Shown: positions 37,066 to 46,773, counted from the first letter of the stretch. The stretch is 64,000 nt of DNA from Aliivibrio finisterrensis (GCF_008933155.1 NZ_WBVP01000001.1:341804-405803), one strand, 5' to 3'. Translations and numbers: made by a program. The notes: generated by a model not told the origin, from the letters alone.

Positions 37066-37836
37066 ATGAAAAAGTTTGCCCGTGCTGCAGTCCTGATGGT
37101 ATTAGTATTTGGACGACCTCAAGCACAAGCTTCCTCATTAATTGAGTTTATTGAGCCTGATTATCAAGAAGCAAACCAATCAGAGATCGATCATCAACAT
37201 GTCCTTCACAGCCTAAATGGTCTACTTTCGATTCAAAATTGGAACTATTTCTCACATCAGCCTTACGATGATTTTGATATTTTAAATTCAAAAGCACATC
37301 AAGCTCAAAGAGAGCTAGAAAATCTGTGTAAAGAAACCGCTTTGATCTCTAATTCTCAGCCCCAATTTGCTGGAGTGAAGAGCGCAGAACGTGCCTTATT
37401 AAAAATTGAACAAGAGTTAAATGGTCAAGTTAACCAGTTAACTGACATGGTAAGAGGGACCATCGTTGCCGATTCAATACCTGATTTGGTGACGGCTTAT
37501 GAATCAATAAATAGAGAAACAACCGTACTGAGTGTCACTAACCGTTTTGCACAGCCAGCAAAGTCAGGCTACCGAGACATAAAATTGCTCGTTGAATTAC
37601 CAAAAACAAAACTGGTCGCAGAAATACAGCTGCATTTAAAAGACATTGCGATAGTAAAAAATGGTGCAGAGCATAAATTGTATGAAGAAATTCAAAACAT
37701 TGAACGTTTAGCACTTCTGGAAAAGCGAGAATTCACTCAGTTTGAAGATGCTCGAGTGACTAAATTGAGAACTTTATCTCAATCACTATATACAAATGCA
37801 TGGCAAACCTACTTACCACTTCAAGCACTCGCGTAA
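37066..37836 (+). CDS. relV: RelV-type small (p)ppGpp synthetase with a signal-like N-terminus
   Basis: 256 residues with a RelA/SpoT synthetase domain: a lysine in VKSAERALLKIE (Lys105), LTDMVRGTIV (Asp127, Arg130), KSGYRDIKLLVEL and VAEIQLHL (Glu186). These positions sit exactly two before the residues I remember as essential in Vibrio cholerae RelV (K107, D129, R132, E188; 257 residues). It makes the alarmone from ATP and GDP/GTP independently of RelA and SpoT. No HD hydrolase, TGS or ACT domain is present. The first 22 residues (MKKFARAAVLMVLVFGRPQAQA) look like a cleavable signal, and AAGGAAAAAGA directly precedes the ATG, so the signal is translated. That location is odd for this enzyme. 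Confidence 0.85.
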   Translation: MKKFARAAVLMVLVFGRPQAQASSLIEFIEPDYQEANQSEIDHQHVLHSLNGLLSIQNWNYFSHQPYDDFDILNSKAHQAQRELENLCKETALISNSQPQFAGVKSAERALLKIEQELNGQVNQLTDMVRGTIVADSIPDLVTAYESINRETTVLSVTNRFAQPAKSGYRDIKLLVELPKTKLVAEIQLHLKDIAIVKNGAEHKLYEEIQNIERLALLEKREFTQFEDARVTKLRTLSQSLYTNAWQTYLPLQALA

Positions 37837-37864
37837 TGTTTCACCATTAACATTCCAGAAACTA

Positions 37865-37903
37865 AAAAAGAGCAACCACTGTGTATTGGTTGCTCTTTTT
37901 ATT
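37865..37903. terminator. relV terminator, bidirectional
   Basis: AAAAAGAGCAACCA / TGGTTGCTCTTTTT perfect stem with an 8-base loop. On the minus strand it can also end the 29-codon gene located 16 bp away. Confidence 0.9.
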
Positions 37904-37918
37904 TAATAGCGTTTATTT

Positions 37919-38008
37919 TTATGCCATTAAAACCAAGCTTCCGAAAAAAGCTAGGCCAGAAAATACGGCTATAGTTGTAATGAGTGCAAATTTGAAATCA
38001 CTATCCAT
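37919..38008 (-). CDS. 29-residue single-span membrane protein
   Basis: Reads MDSDFKFALITTIAV-FSGLAFFGSLVLMA: a short acidic/basic N-terminus and one hydrophobic helix of about 20 residues. A strong AAGGAG lies five bases before the ATG, and the relV/own terminator follows directly, so it forms a complete small transcription unit on the strand opposite relV. I do not recognise the family. Small proteins of this form often act as subunits or regulators of a membrane complex (compare CydX, MgtS, AcrZ), but nothing here names the partner. Confidence 0.6.
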   Translation of the reverse strand: MDSDFKFALITTIAVFSGLAFFGSLVLMA

Positions 38009-38203
38009 AACGACTCCTTGTTATTGTACAGTAACAAAAAATTAACACTAGTTTGAGGTATCTTCAAGGAATCAAAGAAAATTGACTGCCAAGTTGGTAT
38101 TAGCATCACAATGCCAGCATAATAATTCAAACTTAGGGATAAGATCAGTCGCTATGCGACTAAATACAAATTATCAAAATTAGAACCTATTTTAGGAGGA
38201 AAA
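38009..38203. other. Intergenic region between the small membrane gene and the barrel gene
   Basis: 195 bp that must contain promoters for two divergent genes: the 29-codon gene (minus) and the outer-membrane barrel gene (plus). TAGGAGG precedes the latter's ATG. No specific operator is evident. Confidence 0.4.
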
Positions 38204-38785
38204 ATGAAACGGACGTCATTACTGGGGCTGCTGGCCATACTGCCTTTACCAATATTTGCTCAGGTATATCTTACGCCCTCTATTGGGTTTTCTTCTGGCG
38301 GTGAAGTGACCAACAGTGCTGGAGATTCTTATAAGATCAATGGAGATAACGTTTTATCTTTTGCTATAGAAACGGATTTTGAAACAGGTCGTATTGGACT
38401 ATTTTATAGTACTCAAAGCAGTGAGGTAAAATCACTGGGCAATAAAACACGATTTGATTATTTACATTTCCAAAGCGCTTTAGATTACTCCCTTATCCCT
38501 AAACTAAGTTCATTTTTAGGATTAAGCCTTGGCGCAACTTATACCGATGTAAGCTGGAGTGATGAAAATTTACGCTTCTCTGTCGGTGCTTTTACTGGGT
38601 TGCGATATCACTTTACTGACAATGTTGCATTACAGTTAGAAGCCCGTTGGTTAGGCACTTCTGTTGGCAGCAGTTTTGACAGCGCCTGCGTCTCTGGTTC
38701 AACACAAAGTAGATGTGTTATTCGTTATGAAAGCAGTTGGATGAATCAAGTTCAAGGGAATCTTGGCTTACGATTCAGTTTTTAA
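38204..38785 (+). CDS. Outer-membrane beta-barrel protein
   Basis: 193 residues with a signal peptide (MKRTSLLGLLAILPLPIFA, cleavage before QVYL). Alternating hydrophobic strands follow, ending in LGLRFSF with the C-terminal Phe needed for BAM-mediated insertion. The size suggests an eight-stranded barrel of the OmpX/OmpW/OmpA-N class. Two cysteines in SACVSGSTQSRC may form a disulfide in an outer loop. No closer assignment is possible. An excellent AGGAGG-type ribosome site precedes the start. Confidence 0.7.
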   Translation: MKRTSLLGLLAILPLPIFAQVYLTPSIGFSSGGEVTNSAGDSYKINGDNVLSFAIETDFETGRIGLFYSTQSSEVKSLGNKTRFDYLHFQSALDYSLIPKLSSFLGLSLGATYTDVSWSDENLRFSVGAFTGLRYHFTDNVALQLEARWLGTSVGSSFDSACVSGSTQSRCVIRYESSWMNQVQGNLGLRFSF

Positions 38786-39144
38786 CTTACTCATGTCACC
38801 CCTTGTTTTATAAATTCCAATTAATGCGGTTACTTTCCCATCAACTGGAATTTATTTACAAAAATACAATCATTTACTTAACCTTTATTTAACAAATATA
38901 CACTCTAAACATCCCACCTAAAACAAACCTATTCGCTAAAAAAAATCATAATTACAGCATAATTGGCTAGATAAATCACATTAAGCTACCTTTCTGTCAT
39001 GTTGCCTTAACATGTATTAATAGGTAATCTGCCTGTAATGCTTAGCTAATACCTCTAGTTTGAGCAAATTGATTTCAAATTTAATAGAGAATGATACTAA
39101 GTTAGCTTCATTTCTCAGGGAAAAATTTTTACAAGGAGTATTTG
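38786..39144 (+). other. Intergenic region upstream of the NSS transporter
   Basis: 359 bp. TAAATTCCA (38811-38819) and TGGAATTTA (38846-38854) form a 9-bp stem with a long loop, a weak end for the barrel gene. The rest is AT-rich promoter-like DNA with AAGGAG before the transporter start. No gene is seen. Confidence 0.4.
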
Positions 39145-40611
39145 ATGAAACGCGAACAATGGGGTTCTCGTGCAGGATTTATTCTTGCTGCAGTAGGATC
39201 TGCTATCGGTCTAGGTAATATTTGGCGTTTTCCATACATGGCGTATGAGAATGGTGGCGGTGCTTTCTTTATACCTTATTTATTTGCCATGTTAACTGCC
39301 GGTATTCCATTTATGATCATGGAATTTGGTATGGGTCATAAATTCAGAGGCTCGGCACCGCGAACTTTTGCAAAAATAAATCAAAAATACGAATGGCTTG
39401 GTTGGTTTCAAGTATTAATAGCCGCTGTTATCGCAGTTTATTACGTTGCCGTTATTGGCTGGGCAATCTCTTATTTAAGTATGTCTTTTTCTCAAAGCTG
39501 GGGCCAAGATACAAATGCCTACTTCTTTAGTGAATATTTAAAGCTAGGCGATAACTCACCAACAAAACTGGGTGGTATTCAATGGCATATTGCAATTCCT
39601 ATGATTATTGCATGGGGCATAACTTTTGCTGCTATTTTTGGTGGCGTAAAAAGTGGTATCGAGCGTGCTAGTAAGGTTATGATGCCATTACTATTTATTA
39701 TGGTTATTGCGCTTATCTGCCGTATGATTTTCTTACCCGGCGCATTAGATGGTCTTAATTACCTGTTCCAACCAGATTTCAGTAAAATAACAGATCCAAA
39801 AGTATGGTCAGCCGCTTATGGTCAAATCTTCTTTACGTTAAGTGTCGGTTTCGCAATCATGCTGGCTTATTCAAGTTACCTACCTGAAAAGTCTGACGTA
39901 AATAACAATGCTTTTATGACTGTATTGATTAACTGTGGTTTCTCTATTATCGCTGGTATTCTTATTTTCTCTATCCTAGGAAATATGGCGCATGAACAAA
40001 GCAAACCATTGACTGAGGTCGTTAGTGCTGGTGTTGGTCTTGCATTTGTTACTATTCCAGCAGCCATCAATTTATTACCTGCTCCTTATATTCTTGGTCC
40101 CCTGTTCTTCTTTGCTTTAGTTGTTGCTGGACTAAGTTCTCATATCTCAATTATTGAAGCCGTTACTTCTGCATTTATCGACAAACTAAAATGGTCTCGT
40201 AAAAAAGCCGCTTCTGTTGTTTGTGGTACAGGGCTGGTTGTTTCTATGGCATTTGCTACTAATGGTGGACTATTACTACTTGATTTAGTTGATTATTTCA
40301 TTAATAACATTGCTCTACTAGCAAGTTGCTTAATTGAATTATTTATCATGGGTTGGTTGGTAAAACTTGCAGACATACGTTCGCATGTCAACAAAATCTC
40401 TGAGTTTACCGTTGGTAAATGGTTTGAGATCTGCTTACGCTTTATAAGCCCAGCATTTCTAGTGGTTATCTTAGGGACTAATATTGTTAATACATTAACC
40501 GACGGATACGGTGGTTACACTCAATCAGACTTACTATTACTTGGCTGGGGATTAATTGCTGCAATGTTGGTCGTTGGTATCGTTATTAATAAATCAAGCA
40601 AGGAGGCTTAA
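39145..40611 (+). CDS. Sodium-dependent (NSS/SNF family) transporter, MetP-like
   Basis: 488 residues with about 12 membrane helices. The sodium-binding start WGSRAGFILAAVGSAIGLGNIWRFPY is the hallmark of neurotransmitter:sodium symporters. The next gene encodes the MetS-like small subunit known from the Corynebacterium MetPS methionine/alanine importer, so an amino acid (methionine, alanine or similar) is the likely substrate. AAGGAG lies six bases before the ATG. The small gene's ribosome site is inside this gene's last codons. Confidence 0.88.
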   Translation: MKREQWGSRAGFILAAVGSAIGLGNIWRFPYMAYENGGGAFFIPYLFAMLTAGIPFMIMEFGMGHKFRGSAPRTFAKINQKYEWLGWFQVLIAAVIAVYYVAVIGWAISYLSMSFSQSWGQDTNAYFFSEYLKLGDNSPTKLGGIQWHIAIPMIIAWGITFAAIFGGVKSGIERASKVMMPLLFIMVIALICRMIFLPGALDGLNYLFQPDFSKITDPKVWSAAYGQIFFTLSVGFAIMLAYSSYLPEKSDVNNNAFMTVLINCGFSIIAGILIFSILGNMAHEQSKPLTEVVSAGVGLAFVTIPAAINLLPAPYILGPLFFFALVVAGLSSHISIIEAVTSAFIDKLKWSRKKAASVVCGTGLVVSMAFATNGGLLLLDLVDYFINNIALLASCLIELFIMGWLVKLADIRSHVNKISEFTVGKWFEICLRFISPAFLVVILGTNIVNTLTDGYGGYTQSDLLLLGWGLIAAMLVVGIVINKSSKEA

Positions 40612-40612
40612 T

Positions 40613-40708
40613 ATGACAACTGGTGCAATCATTATGATGGTTATTGGTTTAGGGATCACATGGGGAGGCGCGGCCTTCTGTATCCGTAAAGCGATGAACA
40701 GTAACTAG
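40613..40708 (+). CDS. MetS-like small subunit of the NSS transporter
   Basis: 31 residues: a membrane helix (TGAIIMMVIGLGITWGGAAF) and a basic tail CIRKAMNSN. An AGGAGG site (40601-40606) within the transporter gene precedes the ATG, one base separates the two genes, and a terminator follows. Size, position and the GITWGG pattern match the methionine/alanine importer small subunit family. The gene is easily missed for its size. Confidence 0.85.
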   Translation: MTTGAIIMMVIGLGITWGGAAFCIRKAMNSN

Positions 40709-40737
40709 AACTTATCCTATAACAATACAATACTTAA

Positions 40738-40763
40738 AGCAGATCTTCGGATCTGTTTTTTTC
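40738..40763 (+). terminator. Terminator with a TTCG tetraloop
   Basis: CAGATC-TTCG-GATCTG (40740-40755) followed by seven T residues. It ends the transporter/MetS operon. Confidence 0.9.
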
Positions 40764-40797
40764 GCCGTTTCATTTTAAATTAATTTAGAAGGTAAAA

Positions 40798-41424
40798 ATG
40801 ACCATTCTCTATTCATTTCGACGTTGCCCTTACGCGATGCGAGCTCGACTTGGTATCGCCCTTTCCAATAAATCAGTTCAACTTCGTGAAATTATATTGA
40901 AACATAAACCCGAAGAGATGCTGTTCGCTTCCCCCAAAGGTACTGTGCCTGTTTTAATTAAAAAAGATGGTACTGTAATCGATCAAAGCATAGATATCAT
41001 GAAGTGGGCTTTAGAGGATTCAAAATTACTATTATCAACCACAGCTTCCATGTATTTATTAATAAAAGAAAACGACCATGTATTTAAAGGATGGTTGGAT
41101 AAATACAAATATGCAGATCGTTACCCTGAGAACACAGAACTCTATTATCGTGAACAAGGGGAGCTATTTTTAGAAAGACTGGAGCAACAACTCTCTACTT
41201 CAAGAATGCTATTTAGTGATGTATATAGCTTAGCTGATTTAGCTATTCTTCCTTTTATTCGACAATTTGCGTTCGTTAATATTGAATGGTTTAACCAAAG
41301 TAAATATCAACACGTACAGCACTGGCTTACGACTTTCATTGATTCTGAGCTGTTTCTCTCCATTATGAAAAAATACCCCACTTGGCTAGACTCAAATCAA
41401 GAAGTCTCATTCCCTGAACGATAA
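40798..41424 (+). CDS. Glutathione S-transferase family protein
   Basis: 208 residues. The N-terminal thioredoxin-like domain opens ILYSFRRCPYAMRARLGIAL with an active-site-like cysteine at residue 10. The cis-proline segment KGTVPVL and the Asp in DQSIDIMKWAL follow. The C-terminal part is all-helical. It is similar to the stringent-starvation-like and CPYAMRAR-type GSTs, some of which reduce mixed disulfides rather than conjugate glutathione. Substrate unknown. It sits between the MetS and ptsG terminators as a single gene. Confidence 0.82.
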   Translation: MTILYSFRRCPYAMRARLGIALSNKSVQLREIILKHKPEEMLFASPKGTVPVLIKKDGTVIDQSIDIMKWALEDSKLLLSTTASMYLLIKENDHVFKGWLDKYKYADRYPENTELYYREQGELFLERLEQQLSTSRMLFSDVYSLADLAILPFIRQFAFVNIEWFNQSKYQHVQHWLTTFIDSELFLSIMKKYPTWLDSNQEVSFPER

Positions 41425-41463
41425 TACCTTTGCTTATCTTCGATTTTCTTCAAGCTAGAAGCA

Positions 41464-41494
41464 CAAAAAAGGAGACTCAAAAGTCTCCTTTTAT
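41464..41494. terminator. Bidirectional terminator between the GST gene and ptsG
   Basis: GGAGACT / AGTCTCC (41471-41477 and 41482-41488) with a CAAA loop, flanked by an A-run and T-run. Confidence 0.88.
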
Positions 41495-41516
41495 TATTCA
41501 TCGATAGAATCGCAAA

Positions 41517-42944
41517 TTAGTTATGACTAATCCACTCATTCATATCTGTTTTCAAGTTATCAGACTTAGTACCAAAGATAGCTTGAACACCTGAACCAGC
41601 AACAACAACACCAGCTGCGCCAAGTTTTTTCAGTTTATCTTGGTCAACGGCTTCAACGCTTGCTACCGATACACGTAGACGAGTGATACAAGCATCAAGG
41701 TTTGTGATGTTCTCTTTACCACCAAATGCCGCGACTAACTCACCAGCAAGCTCAGAACCAGTAACCGTTACAGCCGCTTCATCTTCGTCTTCACGACCAG
41801 GCGTTTTCAAGTTCATTGCTTTAATTACAAAGCGGAATACGACGTAGTAAACAACAGCGTAAACAAGGCCAAGACCAACTAGAAGCAGCATGTTCTCTGC
41901 ACGTGGAGATTGAACTACAAAGTCAATGAAACCATTTGAGAACGTATGACCGTGTACTACACCTAAGGCGTTAGTTAGCATGTATGCCACGCCCGCAAGC
42001 ACTGCATGAATAACATAAAGAATTGGAGCAACAAACATGAATGCAAATTCAATTGGTTCAGTGATACCAGTCAGGAATGAAGTTAATGCAGCAGATATCA
42101 TTATGCCTATTACTTTTGCACGGTTTTCAGGTTTTGCTGAATGTGCAATTGCGATTGCAGCAGCAGGAAGACCGAACATTTTGAATAGGTAACCACCCGC
42201 TAATTGACCAAAACCATTGCCCGCAGCACGAGATGCGTCATCAGCAGTTAGGAAACAAGTCATGATACCATTTACTTGCTCACCAGCGCTGTTCACACAA
42301 GAACCAGCTTCGTAGAAGAATGGTACGTTCCAAATATGGTGAAGACCAAAAGGAATTAGAGAACGTTCGATTACACCGTAGATACCAAATGCCATTACTG
42401 GGTTTTGGTTTGCAGCCCAATCAGAGAACGCTGCAATTGCGCCGCCAATTGGTGGCCAAATTACAGAAAGAACCAAACCTAGAGCGATAGATACAAAACC
42501 AGTCACGATTGGCACTGCACGCTTACCAGCGAAGAAGCCAAGGTACTCAGGAAGTTGGATACGGTAGAACTTGTTAAAAGCCCAACCAGCAACACCACCA
42601 GCAAGGATACCACCAAGAACACCAGTCTCGATACCATCAACACCCATTACTGTCGCCATCACTTTAAGTGTAGCAACCATGATGCCGTAACCAACAACAG
42701 CAGCTAGACCAGCTACACCATCATTGTTTGTAAAACCAAGTGCAGTACCCACAGCAAATAGCAAAGCCATTTGGCCAAATACAGAACCACCTGCTTGTTC
42801 CATTAAGTGAGAAACCACTTCTGGAAGGAAACTAAAGTTGGCAGCACCAACCCCTAAAAGAATACCAGCTACAGGAAGTACTGATACAGGCAGCATAAGC
42901 GCCTTACCAACTTTCTGCAGGTTGGCAAAAAGGTTTTTAAACAT
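41517..42944 (-). CDS. ptsG: Glucose-specific PTS enzyme IICB
   Basis: Imports and phosphorylates glucose together with EIIA-Glc, HPr and EI. 475 residues, near E. coli PtsG (477). The IIC membrane domain (about 1-380) includes the conserved [16 protein letters not shown] linker rich in Asp/Glu (GREDEDEAA) joins it to the IIB domain with the phosphorylated Cys419 in [14 protein letters not shown] precedes the ATG. It lies downstream of tatD, at the end of the same gene block as in E. coli, but with its own promoter region. Confidence 0.93.
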   Translation of the reverse strand: MFKNLFANLQKVGKALMLPVSVLPVAGILLGVGAANFSFLPEVVSHLMEQAGGSVFGQMALLFAVGTALGFTNNDGVAGLAAVVGYGIMVATLKVMATVMGVDGIETGVLGGILAGGVAGWAFNKFYRIQLPEYLGFFAGKRAVPIVTGFVSIALGLVLSVIWPPIGGAIAAFSDWAANQNPVMAFGIYGVIERSLIPFGLHHIWNVPFFYEAGSCVNSAGEQVNGIMTCFLTADDASRAAGNGFGQLAGGYLFKMFGLPAAAIAIAHSAKPENRAKVIGIMISAALTSFLTGITEPIEFAFMFVAPILYVIHAVLAGVAYMLTNALGVVHGHTFSNGFIDFVVQSPRAENMLLLVGLGLVYAVVYYVVFRFVIKAMNLKTPGREDEDEAAVTVTGSELAGELVAAFGGKENITNLDACITRLRVSVASVEAVDQDKLKKLGAAGVVVAGSGVQAIFGTKSDNLKTDMNEWISHN

Positions 42945-43394
42945 GTTTTGCTCCTAATCATTATAAATACAATTGAAACATTCAATTACTAACTAGCTCG
43001 TTACGGCAATATCCCCCTCGCCTAATGTAACTAACATAATTGTAAGTAATCGTGTCTCTAATCAAACTGTCGCTAAATATAGACCTATGTAAAAACAGTT
43101 TCTAGCATGTTTTCATTTATTGTTTTAAAACCCTGCAGTGATCACAAAAGCAAGGCGTAGCAAAAATAACAAAAAAAATGCAACTTCACCATAAGCCACT
43201 GATTACACTTAATAAAAATAAAAATAAGCAGGGTGATAAATGTTATTTTTAGCAACAAAAATAGATAGTATAAATAAACAGCTACCGCAACCGATTACTT
43301 AGAATTTTATTAACGAAAACTTGCTAAAAATCAAATCTATAAAAAAAAGAGAAGTATAATTCTCTTTTTTGGTTACTTTGTGAACTTATTTAAT
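42945..43394 (-). promoter_or_regulatory. ptsG upstream region
   Basis: 450 bp, AT-rich. A palindromic TGTGATCA (minus strand, near 43139-43146) could be half of a CRP site. A hairpin AAAGAGAA / TTCTCTTT (43346-43353 and 43360-43367) with a T-run ends the tatD transcript. No open frame with a ribosome site is seen. A small RNA or Mlc operators may lie here, but I could not identify any. Confidence 0.4.
43343..43372. terminator. Terminator at the end of the fab-tatD gene block
   Basis: An A/T-rich stem with the GAGAA / TTCTC core, a six-base loop and T-runs on both strands. It would stop transcription leaving tatD. Confidence 0.7.
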
Positions 43395-44165
43395 TTATTT
43401 GTTCAAAAAAAGATTTTTAAAATTATTCGTCGTTATTTGAGCAACTTCCTCAAAGGATTTCCCTTTTAGTAAGCCAATATACTCAGCAACTTCTCTGACA
43501 TACGCTGGCTGATTCTCTTTTCCTCGATAGGGAACAGGGGCTAAATATGGGGAGTCTGTTTCAACTAAAATACGATTTAATGGCAAGCGACGAACAACAT
43601 CTTTCAACTCAGTGGCTTTGTTAAATGTAACAATACCTGAAATTGAAATATAAAAACCTAAATCCATTGCCGCTTCAGCAAACGCCCAGTCTTCAGTAAA
43701 GCAGTGAATAACACCACCACATTTGTTTGCTTGACCATTTTTTAGAATTGCTAAGGTATCTTCTCTAGCTTGTCTTGTATGAATAATTAGTGGTTTATTG
43801 TACTCAACAGCCACCTCAACTTGTTGTTCAAACAAGTCGCGTTGACGAGATGCGCTTTCAGGCTGATAAAAATAATCTAACCCCGTTTCACCAATAGCAA
43901 TAACACGATCATTGGCCGCATATTGACGGAAAATAGATAAATCAAATTCCGATTCCACATCTAATGGATGAATACCACAAGACGCATGAACTTCAGGATG
44001 ATCTTTGATCATTTCCATCATATTGGGAAAAGCATCTAAAGTAACACCTACGGTTAGAAACTGCTCTACTCCACGTAATTTTGCTTTTTCAAGTACATCA
44101 CCCACATTAGTATGTAGATCATTATAATTTAACTTGTCTAGGTGACAGTGTGTATCAACTAACAC
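43395..44165 (-). CDS. tatD: TatD-family metal-dependent DNase/hydrolase (YcfH)
   Basis: 256 residues, a TIM-barrel metal hydrolase. Metal ligands are visible in VDTHCHLD, GIHP, GETGLDYFY (Glu), HTR and ETDSPYLAP (Asp). The GTG start is one base after the holB stop (TAA-T-GTG), with GGAG inside the end of holB six bases upstream. An upstream start at 44186 would overlap holB by 20 bases and add seven residues not seen in the family. Last gene of the block. Confidence 0.88.
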   Translation of the reverse strand: MLVDTHCHLDKLNYNDLHTNVGDVLEKAKLRGVEQFLTVGVTLDAFPNMMEMIKDHPEVHASCGIHPLDVESEFDLSIFRQYAANDRVIAIGETGLDYFYQPESASRQRDLFEQQVEVAVEYNKPLIIHTRQAREDTLAILKNGQANKCGGVIHCFTEDWAFAEAAMDLGFYISISGIVTFNKATELKDVVRRLPLNRILVETDSPYLAPVPYRGKENQPAYVREVAEYIGLLKGKSFEEVAQITTNNFKNLFLNK

Positions 44166-44166
44166 A

Positions 44167-45138
44167 TTATTCTCCAATAAACTCAAATAACCACTGAGTT
44201 AATAATAGTTCTTTGTTTAAGCCCGGATGATCATTGAGTTGTTGCCTTAGCGTATTTAGACTCAAATATTGCTTATAGATAAGGTTAGAAGAGATGCTTT
44301 TTGCTAGTCTCTCTACCGTCTCTTTTTCATCACAATGAATCCAATCAGTTACAATTCCTAACTGTCGTTTCTGTATATCAGACAACAAGTAACTTAACCA
44401 ACATAAGCCTTCATCCTCTAATTTTAGCAAGGTTTTAACCACATCGGCTGTATTACAAAAAGAGGATTGAACACAAACACTAAAGTGTGAAAGAAGCTGC
44501 TGATGGCTTACTTGTTTCTTATCTTTATAAAAGCTCTTCACCGCTAGCGGTAAATATCGATTCAAAATAATTGACTGCGTATTTACCGTTAGTTCTTCAG
44601 TTTCGAGTAACCATTGAGTAATCACTTCAGCACTGATCACTGGCTGTTGCCAAGTTTGGCAGCGACTGCGTATTGTTGGTAATAAATGATGCAAAGAGCT
44701 AGCAAGTAAGACAAATTGGCAGTTTTTCGGTGGGGCTTCTAATGTTTTTAGTAATGCGTTTGCAGCAGACTCTGTCATTTTTTCTGCAGGCTCGATAATA
44801 ATCATTCGCTTAGCGTTAAATTGCGATGACTCTAGTGCCCATGAATTACATTGACGGATCTGTTCTACAGAAATCGATTTACCTTCCACTTCTGGTTTAA
44901 TCCAGTGCAAATCAGGATGATTACCAGATTGAATCAAATCACAACTATGGCAGAAACCACAAGGTTCAGTGCCTTGAGTTAAACAAAGTAAAGTATCAGA
45001 AAAATACTGAACTAATTTATCTCGCCCAGTCCCTTCTGGCATTGCACATAAGATAGCGTGAGGCAGCCTATCATTGGCAATAAGCTGCTGCCATTGATGC
45101 CAAATATCTTCCTGCCAAGGGTAGAGTTTAGTTGCCAT
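44167..45138 (-). CDS. holB: DNA polymerase III delta-prime subunit
   Basis: A clamp-loader subunit, 323 residues. The N-terminal AAA+ domain has a degenerate P-loop ([12 protein letters not shown]), as expected for delta-prime, and four zinc cysteines at 52, 60, 63 and 66 ([17 protein letters not shown]). The [13 protein letters not shown] segment and the RC of the sensor region are conserved. It overlaps the end of tmk by 11 bp, indicating translational coupling. Confidence 0.92.
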   Translation of the reverse strand: MATKLYPWQEDIWHQWQQLIANDRLPHAILCAMPEGTGRDKLVQYFSDTLLCLTQGTEPCGFCHSCDLIQSGNHPDLHWIKPEVEGKSISVEQIRQCNSWALESSQFNAKRMIIIEPAEKMTESAANALLKTLEAPPKNCQFVLLASSLHHLLPTIRSRCQTWQQPVISAEVITQWLLETEELTVNTQSIILNRYLPLAVKSFYKDKKQVSHQQLLSHFSVCVQSSFCNTADVVKTLLKLEDEGLCWLSYLLSDIQKRQLGIVTDWIHCDEKETVERLAKSISSNLIYKQYLSLNTLRQQLNDHPGLNKELLLTQWLFEFIGE

Positions 45139-45760
45139 TAGTCACTAACCACGCTTCTAGCGCATTCACAATAGAGCGAGTTACCGTATCTAAATCTTGT
45201 CCCGCATCAATAGTAATAATACTTTCATCGCTGTTTGCGAACTCTAAGTAACGTTCACGGCTTCGTTCAAAAAAATCTAATTTCATTTGTTCAATTCTAT
45301 CAAGCTCTCCACGAGCAGAAGCTCTTTGTAATCCAAGCTTAGGGTCAATGTCCATGTAAATGGTTAAATCTGGTTTGAAATCGCCTAGAACCGTGTCTCT
45401 CATCGTTTTCATTAAATTACGATCAAACCCACGACCACCGCCTTGGTATGCCTGCGACGATAAATCATGACGATCACCGACGACCCACTCACCTTTTGCA
45501 AGAGCAGGTTTAATCACATTTCCAACTAACTGTGCGCGAGCAGCATACAACAATAGCAATTCAGCCATGTCTGTTAACGGTTCATCTGGGTGCCCTTGTT
45601 TTACCAGCTCTCTCATTTTTTCAGCAAGAGGTGTTCCACCTGGCTCTCTTGTTGTTACAGGGTTTTCAATACCATGCTTAGCTAATGTGGCTAATACATT
45701 TTTAATAGCCGTACTTTTACCTGCGCCTTCTAGGCCTTCGATTACAATAAATTTAGACAT
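45128..45760 (-). CDS. tmk: Thymidylate kinase
   Basis: Phosphorylates dTMP to dTDP. 210 residues. P-loop GLEGAGKS (9-16), the DR-[HY] motif in [19 protein letters not shown], and the LID with GELDRIE. It starts two bases after the mltG stop and overlaps holB. Order mltG-tmk-holB as in other gammaproteobacteria. Confidence 0.95.
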   Translation of the reverse strand: MSKFIVIEGLEGAGKSTAIKNVLATLAKHGIENPVTTREPGGTPLAEKMRELVKQGHPDEPLTDMAELLLLYAARAQLVGNVIKPALAKGEWVVGDRHDLSSQAYQGGGRGFDRNLMKTMRDTVLGDFKPDLTIYMDIDPKLGLQRASARGELDRIEQMKLDFFERSRERYLEFANSDESIITIDAGQDLDTVTRSIVNALEAWLVTNGN

Positions 45761-45762
45761 GA

Positions 45763-46773
45763 TTAATTTCTTAACGTTCTTAAGTAAGCTCTAACTGCTT
45801 TGTTATGCTCTACTAATGATTTAGTGAATTTATGACCACCTGTACCATCAGCAACAAAATAAAGATAACGACTTGTTTCTGGATGTAATGCTGCTTTTAT
45901 CGATGCAGGGCCCGCCATTGCAATCGGTGTTGGTGGTAAGCCATTAATGGTATAAGTATTGTATGCCGTTGGTGTTCGGAGGTCTTTTTTTCGAATATTG
46001 CCGTCGTATTTATCACCCATACCATAAATAACCGTTGGATCGGTTTGTAAGCGCATTCCACGTCTTAGGCGATTAACAAACACAGATGAAACTCGCTCTC
46101 TTTCAGAATCGATAGCGGTTTCCTTTTCAATGATAGAGGCTAAGATCAACGCTTCATAAGATGATTTTAAAGGTAAATTGGCTGATTTCGTTTCCCACTC
46201 AGCATCTAATAATGTCACTAGCGCATTATGAGAACGCTCTAAAATATCAAAGTCACTCATGCCTGCCGTATAATGGTACGTTTCTGCTAAGAAAAGACCT
46301 TCTAATTTAGACCGTTCAATGCCTAATTTACTCGCAATGTCTTCTTCTGACATTCCTTCAAGTTCATGTTCTAGGTAAGGCGCTTGTTCTAGTTGTTGTT
46401 GCCACTCAGAAAAACGACTACCTTCAACAAAAGTAATTGAGAATTGATGCTCTTTACCCGTTTTTAATTGAGTCAGTACTTCTGCTAACGTTTGATTTGG
46501 TTCAACCCAGTACGTACCCGCTTTTATATTGGTTAATTGAGGGGTTAATTTATGGGTAAATCGAGCCCATTGAGTGTCTGATATCCATTCCTTTTCTTCA
46601 AACTGACGAATGAGTTTTCGGTAACTTGTTCCTGATTTAACTTCAACAAGTTGAGCTTTCTCTAGCATTACAGGTTGTTGAGTAAAATTAATTGCCTGCT
46701 GATAAGCCCAAAAGCCAGCACCAAGTGCAGCGACCGCCAAAAATAAAATAATGATAATAAGTTTTTTCAACAC
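45763..46773 (-). CDS. mltG: Endolytic murein transglycosylase MltG (YceG)
   Basis: Cuts nascent glycan strands at the inner membrane. 336 residues. One N-terminal membrane anchor ([22 protein letters not shown]), a LysM-like region, then the YceG catalytic domain with the glutamate of [11 protein letters not shown] and the late [25 protein letters not shown] take GTG 46773, which overlaps the pabC stop and lies after GGAG; TTG 46770 is possible. The pabC overlap shows coupling. Confidence 0.92.
   Translation of the reverse strand: MLKKLIIIILFLAVAALGAGFWAYQQAINFTQQPVMLEKAQLVEVKSGTSYRKLIRQFEEKEWISDTQWARFTHKLTPQLTNIKAGTYWVEPNQTLAEVLTQLKTGKEHQFSITFVEGSRFSEWQQQLEQAPYLEHELEGMSEEDIASKLGIERSKLEGLFLAETYHYTAGMSDFDILERSHNALVTLLDAEWETKSANLPLKSSYEALILASIIEKETAIDSERERVSSVFVNRLRRGMRLQTDPTVIYGMGDKYDGNIRKKDLRTPTAYNTYTINGLPPTPIAMAGPASIKAALHPETSRYLYFVADGTGGHKFTKSLVEHNKAVRAYLRTLRN

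Noticed and set aside
42945..43394. Small RNA of the SgrS type upstream of ptsG
   Set aside because: No hairpin with T-run plus a seed complementary to the ptsG start could be identified; only the tatD terminator is convincing.
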